Assembly (NCBI GenBank): GCA_015478675.1
Contig: JADMIH010000107.1
Location: 1-13,623, forward strand
Length of the DNA: 13,623 bases
Direction of reading: 5' to 3'
Source: Chloroflexota bacterium
GTDB taxonomy: Bacteria; Chloroflexota; Chloroflexia; QHBQ01; JADMIH01
Part shown: positions 1-5,274 of the stretch, one piece after another
Position numbering within the stretch: the first letter of the stretch is position 1
How the letters are laid out: every line of letters starts with the position of its first letter
Notes under the pieces: generated by a model
Told to the model about the DNA's origin: nothing
Databases searched by the model: none
What the model saw: the letters and a program-made list of their open reading frames with translations, nothing else
Translations under genes and position numbers: made by a program

Positions 1-72
1 CCTATCACATCGGAGGTTTGTTTGTCAACGCTTATCTAGCATATCGGCCTATTAATAATTGCTACCTTAACA

Positions 73-777
73 ATGTTCGTTGGTTCGTGGGCAACTCCAA
101 CAACTGAGGCAGGAATGACCCATGGTGATTTAGCGATCGGCGCCTGGCACTTTCAGTACTCAGTTCCGAGTGCTGCTAAAGATGATAGGTATAGGATAGG
201 TTATGAGTATCCGCGGGCGTCAGGAGCGGAGATCAAAGCTGCCGTGGATGCTATGAGACAGTCCTCTGCCCAGTTAGCCAGTTCTGGCTCACCTTTCAAA
301 GCCACGCTGGTTTTTGCTCACCCTATCTCAGTGAGCGAGTTCACAACATTAGCGCAATCGGTTGGTATCGCCCCGACTGCGAACATTCTAAGGGTAGTAG
401 ACCCTCAGAAGGGTGTACTAAAAGTAGGTATCCCTCCCGAGTTCGCGAGTAATGCCGACGGACGTGTCCTAGTGGGTCAGCCGGCACCTAATGGCAAGCC
501 TGTTGACCCGGCAGCTCTAGACCGCTACTTGGGCGGACGTAAGGATGTGCAGGTGGTGGGCGTGATCAGCACAGATGTCAGCCTCGACAAGGCTACATAC
601 GATAAAGTTCGGGCGGACTCCAGGGTGTTCGCAATAGACACGCTCGAACAATTGCTGACGAATGAGGTCCGACGCATTCACCCTGATGCGAGTATAGAGC
701 AGATAGTCGTACAAGGCTCAATTCTATACCCCGCATTAGAGGACCTGGGCATTGCGCCAAAGGCGCAACAGCCATAA
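73..777 (+). CDS. Hypothetical exported protein, probably with a disrupted N-terminus
   Basis: Function not recognised. The 234-residue product from ATG 73 begins with the tail of a hydrophobic stretch (MFVGSWATP) and continues as a soluble alpha/beta-like protein. The part around residues 75-110 and 155-195 faintly recalls the C-terminal domains of Gram-positive sigma-factor regulators, but I would not assign it. ATG 73 has no Shine-Dalgarno sequence. A strong one, GGAGG at 12-16, sits 5 nt before an in-frame TTG at 22. Translation from that TTG gives MSTLI, a TAG stop at 37-39, then HIGLLIIATLTMFVGSWA, which looks like a signal-peptide core. The gene may therefore carry an early nonsense mutation (CAG to TAG is one base), a frameshift, or an unusual start. 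The body is open to a TAA at 775-777 and is followed by a good terminator, so the reading frame itself is convincing. Confidence 0.7.
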   Translation: MFVGSWATPTTEAGMTHGDLAIGAWHFQYSVPSAAKDDRYRIGYEYPRASGAEIKAAVDAMRQSSAQLASSGSPFKATLVFAHPISVSEFTTLAQSVGIAPTANILRVVDPQKGVLKVGIPPEFASNADGRVLVGQPAPNGKPVDPAALDRYLGGRKDVQVVGVISTDVSLDKATYDKVRADSRVFAIDTLEQLLTNEVRRIHPDASIEQIVVQGSILYPALEDLGIAPKAQQP

Positions 778-821
778 GAGCTTGCACTTTCTGCCTCTCA
801 CCACTCTTCAGTTGGCTAAGG

Positions 822-854
822 GGCACCTACTTACGTAGGTGTCTTTTTATTTTT
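822..854 (+). terminator. Intrinsic terminator of the first gene
   Basis: GGCACCTAC (822-830) pairs with GTAGGTGTC (835-843) through a TTAC loop, a 9-bp stem with one G-U pair. It is followed directly by TTTTTATTTTT. It lies 45 nt after the stop codon at 777. Confidence 0.85.
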
Positions 855-857
855 GCT

Positions 858-886
858 TTGACCCACTACAACCCCGTTGGTATAAT
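858..886 (+). promoter_or_regulatory. Sigma70-type promoter for the LuxR-type gene
   Basis: TTGACC (858-863) and a perfect TATAAT (881-886) are separated by 17 nt. Transcription should start near 893, giving a leader of about 70 nt before the ATG at 963. The -35 box begins just after the T-tract of the preceding terminator. Confidence 0.75.
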
Positions 887-962
887 TGGTCTTGAGTAGT
901 GTGTAGCTCTGGCATAAATGGGTTAGACTGTCTGTGTATAGACCTGGAAATGAGAAGAGTTG

Positions 963-1571
963 ATGTTGCGTGATAATGATACAGGTGACTTATCTTGTTC
1001 AGTATGTAAGAACCTCCTCTCCTTCTCCATGTTGTGCGGAGCGCCTATCTCGGCTCATAGCATCGCTAGTGATCTCCAACGGCAGGGTTTCTGTCAAGAC
1101 CCCGACTCGCCAATCAAGATCATTGTTGATGCGCCCCAGGGCTTCGCTCTTCCCTCACTCGAAACCCTGGACAGAACAAGGCTACGAACGATTGTAGCCA
1201 CTCGCAACCCCTGTCCCGAGTACTGGGAGGATTTGTGGGATTTGCACCCGTATGTTCTGCTTGCGGGAGCGAAGTACGACCAGAGATTGGCTAAGGCTAT
1301 AGTTCGTGCGGCCAACGGCGAACGATACCGAATTACTCCTGATCGGGTCCCTCTGCTCTCTTATGCCGAACGCAAGATATTGCACTGTATTGCGCGGGGT
1401 CTGGAGAACAAAGAGATCGCTGAACAACTCAGTGTGCAAGAGAAAACAGTCAGGAACACTTTGACTGCTGTCTACCAGAAGCTGGACATGAAAAGCCGCA
1501 CGGAAGCCGCGTTGTACTACTGGGGGATAAAACAAGTCCTTAGCGGCGAAATCCCGCCTATAAAGTTGTAG
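963..1571 (+). CDS. LuxR/NarL-type DNA-binding regulator with a degenerate receiver-like N-terminus
   Basis: A 202-residue transcription factor. Residues about 131-188 form a LuxR-type helix-turn-helix: LSYAERKIL, then NKEIAEQLSVQEKTVRNTL, then YQKLDMKSRTEAA, the usual scaffold and recognition helices. Residues about 50-125 read like the second half of a response-regulator receiver: IKIIVDAP with Asp56 at the phosphoacceptor-like strand end, RTIVATRN, PYVLLAG, and a final helix DQRLAKAIVRAANG. The acidic pocket and first strands of a normal receiver are missing. Phosphorylation by a histidine kinase is therefore doubtful and none is encoded nearby. The N-terminus has CSVC (Cys12, Cys15) plus Cys25 and Cys44. 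Start: ATG 963 follows GAGAAGAG; the TTG at 960 is less likely. It has its own promoter and precedes two exported-protein genes, which are possible targets by inference only. Confidence 0.85.
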   Translation: MLRDNDTGDLSCSVCKNLLSFSMLCGAPISAHSIASDLQRQGFCQDPDSPIKIIVDAPQGFALPSLETLDRTRLRTIVATRNPCPEYWEDLWDLHPYVLLAGAKYDQRLAKAIVRAANGERYRITPDRVPLLSYAERKILHCIARGLENKEIAEQLSVQEKTVRNTLTAVYQKLDMKSRTEAALYYWGIKQVLSGEIPPIKL

Positions 1572-1676
1572 TTGTAACTTCCTCCACACATTGAGGGCAT
1601 TTGTCCCTTGTGTGCAGTTATCAATTGCCGCTAGACTCAAAATGTTAGCTCGAGCGCTCAAGTAGATTGTGAATTG

Positions 1677-1697
1677 TGTCGGTAAGTGGTACCGACA
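1677..1697. promoter_or_regulatory. Perfect palindrome upstream of the secreted-protein gene (possible operator)
   Basis: TGTCGGTA (1677-1684), 5-nt spacer AGTGG, TACCGACA (1690-1697). It ends 6 nt before the GGAGG ribosome-binding site (1704-1708). An 8-bp perfect dyad here could be a repressor operator, or an RNA hairpin that limits access to the ribosome-binding site. The adjacent LuxR-type gene makes autonomous local regulation conceivable, but this is unproven. Confidence 0.45.
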
Positions 1698-1714
1698 ATG
1701 AATGGAGGATTCCA

Positions 1715-2836
1715 ATGAAAGGGTATCTACGCCTGGTTATCTGCCTGGTAGTGCTTGCGTCCCTTACTGTTATAGGCACTCCCCGCGATTCCGCCGTTCG
1801 AGCGAGTGCTTTACCCGATGCGCCTGCGCCGACGAGTGACCTTGTGGGTCAGTTCACCTGGGAAGTTGATAATCAGTTTGGGTATCAGATTCTCCGACCG
1901 GCAACCTGGGAAAGCATGGACTTGGGTGACATGCGCGCCTATTTACCTCCCGACTCGACTGGTAAAGCTGATCGCGTGATGCTCGGTGTGTCAAATATGC
2001 TGAAGGCATCCAATAGTCTACCGAGCAACACCTATATAGCAGCTATGCGAGGGTTTGAGCAGAAGGGGACGTTAGCAGCGTGGCAAAAGGAGCGTGAAGC
2101 GCTTTGGCACAGTTTAGGCATCTCCTTCTATTTGCTGCAACAGTCGTCTAACTCGGCGATCTACGTAGTCGAGTGGGCCCCCAATCAGCTTCAGCTTATC
2201 GCCCACGTGGTGGATAAAGGCCAGCCCTTGATCGTGGTTCTATATGGCTTTGGATTCTTTAGTAACGTGGGGGAACTGACGAAGGCAGGCTTGCTCACAG
2301 ACTTCCAGACGATGGTCGCCAGCGTTACTGCCAGTACGACCACGTATGAAGCTCGCTCAGGCGATGCTATAACTGGTGCTACTGTAAATAATACCGGTCC
2401 CGACCTTATCCAAGCTATATCACCCAAGTACGCGGAGCCGAGCTATGGTCCTGAGTGTGCAGTGTGGGGTGGTGATGGTCAATGTAATATGTCGGGATTC
2501 CTGAAGACGGGGTGGCAGTTCTATCCAGGTAACGATGAGGTCGAGCGCCTGTATGAACAGGTGTACTGGAGGTACTATTCGGTCAGAACTGAGATGCTGT
2601 TCAGGACTAATGTCGGTGACGATCCAGACGGCGGTGGATACACCCTTTGTGTGGATGGAGGAGGCTATATTAACCACCCAATTGGCAAATGGATGGACGC
2701 AACAACAGGTGCGTATGCCACAGATGATTACTGGCCGTACTACACAGACAGCCGGATCGGAACGCAAACTTACCATTTAGTGGCATATGGTGATCCGGCG
2801 ACCACGTACTGCACACAGTACCAACCCTTCTACTAA
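1715..2836 (+). CDS. Secreted protein of unknown function with a four-cysteine C-terminal domain
   Basis: A 373-residue exported protein that I do not recognise. Start: ATG 1715 lies 6 nt after GGAGG; an upstream in-frame GTG at 1676 lacks such a site. Residues 1-32 form a Sec signal peptide (MKGYLRL, hydrophobic LVICLVVLASLTVIG, likely cleavage after ASA at 30-32). Residues about 46-205 (FTWEVDNQFGYQILRPATW and onward) resemble PsbP-like or lipoprotein-type sensory folds in rhythm only. A low-complexity Thr/Ser linker (about 202-225) leads to a distinct C-terminal domain. That domain is rich in Gly, Tyr and Trp and holds all four mature cysteines (248, 257, 312, 366), suggesting two disulphides outside the cytoplasm. 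Its TAA stop coincides with the first base of the following inverted repeat. Confidence 0.8.
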   Translation: MKGYLRLVICLVVLASLTVIGTPRDSAVRASALPDAPAPTSDLVGQFTWEVDNQFGYQILRPATWESMDLGDMRAYLPPDSTGKADRVMLGVSNMLKASNSLPSNTYIAAMRGFEQKGTLAAWQKEREALWHSLGISFYLLQQSSNSAIYVVEWAPNQLQLIAHVVDKGQPLIVVLYGFGFFSNVGELTKAGLLTDFQTMVASVTASTTTYEARSGDAITGATVNNTGPDLIQAISPKYAEPSYGPECAVWGGDGQCNMSGFLKTGWQFYPGNDEVERLYEQVYWRYYSVRTEMLFRTNVGDDPDGGGYTLCVDGGGYINHPIGKWMDATTGAYATDDYWPYYTDSRIGTQTYHLVAYGDPATTYCTQYQPFY

Positions 2837-2919
2837 AAGGCATATCTGCAAACTTCGCCAGCTGTGCGTGAGGACCAGCAACTTCTGAGTGTGAAAATCG
2901 ACTTTGCAGATACGCCTTT
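2836..2919. repeat. Inverted repeat element at the 3' end of the secreted-protein gene
   Basis: A 17-nt arm at 2836-2852 (AAAGGCATATCTGCAAA) is the inverse of 2903-2919 with one mismatch, enclosing about 50 bp. TA dinucleotides border both ends if a one-base indel is allowed. No T-tract follows, so it is not an intrinsic terminator. It may be a very short MITE. The left arm begins on the last base of the upstream stop codon. Confidence 0.6.
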
Positions 2920-2947
2920 AGCCTGTCGGGGTTCAGTACAGATTAAA

Positions 2948-2991
2948 GCAGTGCCACTATATGGGTGTTTGCACCCATATAGTGGCACTGC
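2948..2991 (+). promoter_or_regulatory. Perfect 20-bp hairpin in the leader of the lipoprotein gene
   Basis: Positions 2948-2967 are exactly complementary to 2972-2991, leaving a TTTG loop. The stem begins GCAGTGCCACTATATGG. It ends 3 nt before the ribosome-binding sequence AAGAGG (2995-3000) of the gene at 3009. No T-tract follows. In RNA it would be a very stable leader hairpin next to the ribosome-binding site; in DNA it is a cruciform-capable palindrome. Role unknown. Confidence 0.7.
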
Positions 2992-3008
2992 CACAAGAGG
3001 ATGACGTA

Positions 3009-3650
3009 ATGAAGGCAAATCGAAAAGCCAGATTATTTACATGGGCCGCGCTCCTATTCATCATCTCTATAGCTTTAGCAGGCTGTGGCCCAACCCAGGG
3101 CACACCGACCCCAGACTATCGTACCGGTGATGTTCAAGCAGATGCCACAGCTACCTCCGGCCCATTGCACCTGGCCCTTTCGGAGGTCAATTACGGCGGG
3201 GGATATTCTGGGACACGGAACGGCACAACCTATATAATGCAGGCAAAGACCACTCTATCTTTAAATCTCACCAACAACGGCAAAAGCACGGTAATCCTCT
3301 GGAATGCTATAGGAGGAGACCTGCTGGGCCTTCCTCAATCCTACTACCTGGTTGATGACAAGGGCCAGCGCTACCAGCGTACGGGACTAGGCACTACTTC
3401 GCAGATTGTCGATGGCGGCCAGGCCGCAACCCCACCGCCCTCATCGACAGAAATATACGTCGTGCCCCCAGCTAAAGTGCTCCCCGGACAGACCTTTGGC
3501 TTTCAACTGGTATTCGAGGGAATACCGGCTGATGTCACAACTTTGACGTTGGTAATGGAGGAGGTGAGAACGGAGGCGGGTGATGCTTATACATTGCGTT
3601 TGCCTGTTCCGCTTTCCCCACCAGCCACGCCGCAAAAACAATCTCCGTAA
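3009..3650 (+). CDS. Lipoprotein with probable DUF4352-like beta-sandwich domain
   Basis: A 213-residue protein. ATG 3009 follows AAGAGG at 2995-3000. An in-frame ATG at 2961 would start inside the preceding hairpin and is rejected because lipoprotein features begin at 3009: basic MKANRKAR, hydrophobic core, then the lipobox ALAGC with the lipidated Cys26. The mature protein starts with a Pro/Thr-rich tether (GPTQGTPTPDYRTGD), then a beta-rich domain of about residues 55-195. In it, LNLTNNGKSTV, YYLVDDKGQRYQR and VLPGQTFGFQLVFEGIP follow the rhythm of DUF4352-like immunoglobulin-fold domains. That family assignment is from pattern memory. It ends in a Pro-rich tail. It would sit outside the membrane; partner unknown. 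Confidence 0.82.
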   Translation: MKANRKARLFTWAALLFIISIALAGCGPTQGTPTPDYRTGDVQADATATSGPLHLALSEVNYGGGYSGTRNGTTYIMQAKTTLSLNLTNNGKSTVILWNAIGGDLLGLPQSYYLVDDKGQRYQRTGLGTTSQIVDGGQAATPPPSSTEIYVVPPAKVLPGQTFGFQLVFEGIPADVTTLTLVMEEVRTEAGDAYTLRLPVPLSPPATPQKQSP

Positions 3651-3719
3651 TCGCTCCTGCCGCGCCTTTGACCCCTGCAACATAAGACAAGGGATCAGAG
3701 CAGTGGGTACTTGTACAGA

Positions 3720-3729
3720 TGATTCCAGG
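3720..3729 (+). repeat. Left 10-bp flanking direct repeat of the composite cassette
   Basis: TGATTCCAGG directly abuts the outer end of MITE copy 1. It matches TAATTCCAGG at 4701-4710 in 9 of 10 positions, as expected of an aged target-site duplication. Confidence 0.6.
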
Positions 3730-3896
3730 CAGGGCAAACGCATCTAAATTGCTGGAGAGGTTTAGCCCGACAATCGCGTGCCTGGCATCAAGTCCTCGGT
3801 CTGGCGGATTCGCCTACTTCATTTCATAGTTTGGTCGCATTAGGGTCTATGACGGGCCAATCCCAAGCGTAAACCAATTTAGATGCGTTTGCCCTG
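3730..3896 (+). mobile_element. MITE copy 1
   Basis: A 167-bp non-coding element with perfect 22-bp terminal inverted repeats (CAGGGCAAACGCATC at the left end, its complement ending CCCTG at 3896). Similarity to copy 2 covers both ends and an internal 19-bp box at 3769-3787 beginning GACAATCGCG; the rest has diverged. No open reading frame of note. Confidence 0.85.
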
Positions 3897-3901
3897 CGCC
3901 T

Positions 3902-3960
3902 GCCCCCTAATAGGGGGCTGGGGAGTAGGAATGCTCCCCGACTACCCGGCATTAATCGGG
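3902..3960. repeat. Cluster of three short GC hairpins inside the cassette
   Basis: GCCCCCT/AGGGGGC (3902-3918, loop AAT), GGGGAG/CTCCCC (3920-3939) and CCCG/CGGG (3945-3960) follow one another between MITE copy 1 and the stop codon of the minus-strand gene. They could end transcription of that gene, but on the minus strand no T-tract follows any of them. Apart from these and copy 1, nothing else is seen in the non-coding stretch 3651-3970. Confidence 0.5.
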
Positions 3961-3970
3961 CGCGGTGCGC

Positions 3971-4426
3971 TTACTGCCCGGGCATCTTGACCGCGCCCAT
4001 CTGCGCGAGGAAGCCCAGCGTATCCAAGTAGCTGTGCAGGCTGACGACCTTCCCGTCGCGCACGCGCCAAACCTCGCAGAACCGGGCCTCGACCGCGTTA
4101 CCCGAGGGTGGTATCTCCATGCCGGGGCCCATCTGCAGGGGGGCGGTGTTGGTGCCTCGGTAGATGCATTCGTTGGTAACGCCTTCGCTACTTACCAGCT
4201 GGCTTACAACTTCTACCCTGCCGTCAGGGAGCGCAGACTTGTGAAACCCCATCATCTGCCGCGCTCCTTCGGGGCCTCGGAACGACAGGTTCACCCCGTA
4301 TAGCTCGATCTCCATGTCGTCGGCGGCATATTCGATCGCCTCGTCAAACTTGTTCTCGTTGAACAGGCTGTATACTGTGCGTGCCAGCGCCGCCGCATCC
4401 TGAGGTGCCTCTGCAGGTGTTGCCAT
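3971..4426 (-). CDS. SnoaL-like / NTF2-fold protein (ester cyclase-type)
   Basis: A 151-residue small cone-shaped NTF2-fold protein. The N-terminal helices (ALARTVYSLFNENKFDEAIEYAADDMEIEL), FRGPEGARQMMGFHKSALPDGRVEV, and the closing strands and helix ARFCEVWRVRDGKVVSLHSYLDTLGFLAQMGAV are typical of SnoaL-like and ester cyclase families. Members include polyketide cyclases, but most are unassigned small-molecule enzymes or binding proteins, so the substrate is unknown. Start: the ATG at 4426 is preceded on the minus strand by AAGGAG with 8 nt spacing. It is the only gene within the MITE-bounded cassette, is opposite in strand to its neighbours, and has its own promoter, so it can be expressed wherever the cassette lands. 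Soluble, no signal peptide. Confidence 0.85.
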   Translation of the reverse strand: MATPAEAPQDAAALARTVYSLFNENKFDEAIEYAADDMEIELYGVNLSFRGPEGARQMMGFHKSALPDGRVEVVSQLVSSEGVTNECIYRGTNTAPLQMGPGMEIPPSGNAVEARFCEVWRVRDGKVVSLHSYLDTLGFLAQMGAVKMPGQ

Positions 4427-4494
4427 GTTAGTGCTCCTTTCCCATTCTTGTTGCGGAATCGGCGCGGGCCAGCGTGTTTATTCGCGCCGCCCAT

Positions 4495-4523
4495 ATTATA
4501 CACAGTTATACACACCGAGGCAA
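4495..4523 (-). promoter_or_regulatory. Promoter of the SnoaL-like gene
   Basis: On the minus strand TTGCCT (4523-4518) and a perfect TATAAT (4500-4495) are separated by 17 nt. The promoter lies between the gene and MITE copy 2, inside the cassette. The predicted leader is about 60 nt. Confidence 0.65.
4496..4514 (+). promoter_or_regulatory. Two tandem DnaA-box-like nonamers in the SnoaL-like gene promoter
   Basis: TTATACACA occurs at 4496-4504 and again at 4506-4514, both perfect matches to the DnaA-box consensus TTATNCACA, in the same orientation and 10 bp apart. They overlap the -10 box and the spacer of the minus-strand promoter, so a protein bound here would block it. Whether DnaA or another factor binds is not known. 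Confidence 0.5.
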
Positions 4524-4542
4524 TCATGCATGACCGAGTCCC

Positions 4543-4700
4543 CAAGGCAAACGCATCTAAATTGGTTTACACATGGGAGCTGTTCGGCACCGGCTCGGAT
4601 TCGCCTGGACTACGATGCACAGCAGGCAAATCTGCCCGGCTAATGATTGGCTGCCAGGCACGCGATTGTCTGGTTGAGCAATTTAGATGCGTTTGCCCTG
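4543..4700 (-). mobile_element. MITE copy 2, inverted relative to copy 1
   Basis: A 158-bp element. Read on the minus strand it starts CAGGGCAAACGCATC, carries the same internal 19-bp box (4652-4670) as copy 1, and ends with GTAAACCAATTTAGATGCG like copy 1. The inner terminus has one substitution (CAAGG instead of CAGGG). Internal sequence otherwise diverged from copy 1. Non-coding. Confidence 0.85.
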
Positions 4701-4710
4701 TAATTCCAGG
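4701..4710 (+). repeat. Right 10-bp flanking direct repeat of the composite cassette
   Basis: TAATTCCAGG immediately follows the outer end of MITE copy 2. It matches the left flank TGATTCCAGG except at one position. Confidence 0.6.
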
Positions 4711-4718
4711 TCTTCTAC

Positions 4719-4747
4719 TTGTACTGCAAAACGCAATCTGGTATCAT
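4719..4747 (+). promoter_or_regulatory. Promoter of tRNA-Ala
   Basis: TTGTAC (4719-4724) and TATCAT (4742-4747) with 17-nt spacing. The start point would be about 4754, a few bases before the mature tRNA. It begins only 8 bp beyond the right flanking repeat of the cassette, so the insertion narrowly spared it. Confidence 0.65.
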
Positions 4748-4762
4748 CAAAGGGAACATTAG

Positions 4763-4835
4763 GGGCCTGTAGCTCAGTTGGGAGAGCGCCGCATTTGCAT
4801 TGCGGAAGTCAGGAGTTCGAGTCTCCTCAGGTCCA
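4763..4835 (+). tRNA. tRNA-Ala (anticodon UGC)
   Basis: A complete cloverleaf. The acceptor stem GGGCCTG (4763-4769) pairs with CAGGTCC (4828-4834) and includes the G3-U70 wobble that marks alanine tRNAs. The D stem is GCTC/GAGC. The anticodon stem is CCGCA/TGCGG with loop TTTGCAT, anticodon TGC at 4796-4798. The T stem is AGGAG/CTCCT with loop TTCGAGT, and the discriminator A is 4835. It is followed by CCC, so a complete CCA end is not encoded and would be added after transcription. Confidence 0.97.
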
Positions 4836-4843
4836 CCCTGTCA

Positions 4844-4861
4844 GGGAGCTATACGGCTCCC
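4844..4861 (+). repeat. Short hairpin after tRNA-Ala
   Basis: GGGAGC (4844-4849) pairs with GCTCCC (4856-4861) around a TATACG loop, 9 nt after the tRNA. It lacks a T-tract, so it may be a 3' processing or pausing structure, or a Rho-independent terminator of poor quality. Confidence 0.4.
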
Positions 4862-5090
4862 CCGCTTCCTGTTCGCGCACAAGCGCAACTGCCAAGCATC
4901 GCTTCGGCTTCGTAGCGGCCCAAACAAAAACCGCCCCGCCAAACGACCTGAACTTTCCTTGGCATCAGCGGCTTGCATCCCTGTAACCATCTTTGCGCTC
5001 CACAAGGTGGCATCCAGACAAGAGCCGGGAAGTGAGCAGCGCAAAGAGGAGCGAAATTGCCGAGTGAAGAGCGGCCCACCAACGTTCAGC
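4862..5090. other. About 230 bp without a recognised gene
   Basis: No convincing coding sequence or known RNA was found. Open frames on both strands have low-complexity Arg/Ser/Cys-rich products and no ribosome-binding sites. The only clear structure is a 10-bp inverted repeat, TCTTTGCGCT (4990-4999) and AGCGCAAAGA (5038-5047), with 38 nt between. The stretch ends at the promoter of the metH leader. Confidence 0.4.
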
Positions 5091-5120
5091 TTGACAGCGT
5101 GCGCGATGTTGGTGTACACT
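5091..5120 (+). promoter_or_regulatory. Sigma70-type promoter of the SAM riboswitch-metH transcript
   Basis: A perfect TTGACA (5091-5096) and TACACT (5115-5120) with an 18-nt spacer. The predicted start near 5127 falls directly before the riboswitch. Confidence 0.75.
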
Positions 5121-5130
5121 AGGGTTGAAT

Positions 5131-5230
5131 TGAATAGAAATCGAGAGTGGTAGCGAGAGAACTGGCTCTAAGACCTACCCGGCAACCGGCAACAGCGCGG
5201 TGCCCCACCCAGCCCTCTGGGGAAGGATTA
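5131..5230 (+). promoter_or_regulatory. SAM riboswitch (S-box, SAM-I/IV superfamily)
   Basis: The conserved core elements occur in order: AATC/GATT closing helix (5139-5142 with 5226-5229), GAGAG (5143-5147), AACTGGCTC, CCCGGCAACC (5178-5187), GGTGC (5199-5203), and a P4-like hairpin CCCAG/CTGGG (5208-5221). It sits between a promoter and an intrinsic terminator ahead of a methionine synthase gene, the textbook context. SAM binding should favour the terminator and lower metH expression. Exact subclass (SAM-I or SAM-IV like) is not decided by eye. Confidence 0.88.
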
Positions 5231-5249
5231 GGCCGCTCAACGGCAATAT

Positions 5250-5273
5250 GGCCTCTCCTTGAGAGGCCTTTTT
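5250..5273 (+). terminator. Riboswitch-controlled intrinsic terminator
   Basis: GGCCTCTC (5250-5257) pairs perfectly with GAGAGGCC (5261-5268) and is followed by TTTTT. AGGCC at 5230-5234, next to the riboswitch's closing helix, is complementary to GGCCT at 5250-5254, so a competing antiterminator is possible. Confidence 0.88.
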
Positions 5274-5274
5274 A

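Larger units (their letters stand above)
3730..4700. mobile_element. Composite MITE-bounded cassette carrying a SnoaL-like gene
   Basis: Two copies of the same short inverted-repeat element in opposite orientation (3730-3896 and 4543-4700) enclose one gene, its promoter and a hairpin cluster, 971 bp in all. Both outer termini read CAGGGCAAACGCATCTAAAT inward. Immediately outside them lie TGATTCCAGG and TAATTCCAGG (9/10 match). The inner flanks (CGCCTGCCCC and GACCGAGTCC) show no such duplication with their own outer flanks. This supports movement of the pair plus cargo as one unit by a transposase acting in trans. No transposase is encoded inside. The closest known concept is the mobile insertion cassettes described for IS231-type ends. 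The IS family here is not identified. Confidence 0.65.

Noticed and set aside
1590..1618. CACACA/TGTGTG structure after the LuxR-type gene as a terminator
   Set aside because: The stem is interrupted and no T-tract follows.
2961..3008. Upstream ATG as start of the lipoprotein
   Set aside because: It lies inside the perfect hairpin and would put 16 residues before the basic signal-peptide start; ATG 3009 has a ribosome-binding site.
3965..4303. Plus-strand frame opposite the SnoaL-like gene
   Set aside because: It is the antisense shadow of the SnoaL-like gene and shows no domain or ribosome-binding site.
4496..4514. A replication origin
   Set aside because: Only two DnaA-like boxes, no AT-rich unwinding region, no dnaA or rep gene nearby.
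4687..4986. Plus-strand open frame running through the tRNA
   Set aside because: It crosses the whole of tRNA-Ala and a MITE end, so it is not a gene.
4841..5119. Minus-strand 92-codon open frame between tRNA and metH leader
   Set aside because: No ribosome-binding site, Arg/Ser-rich product of random character, and it overlaps the metH promoter.
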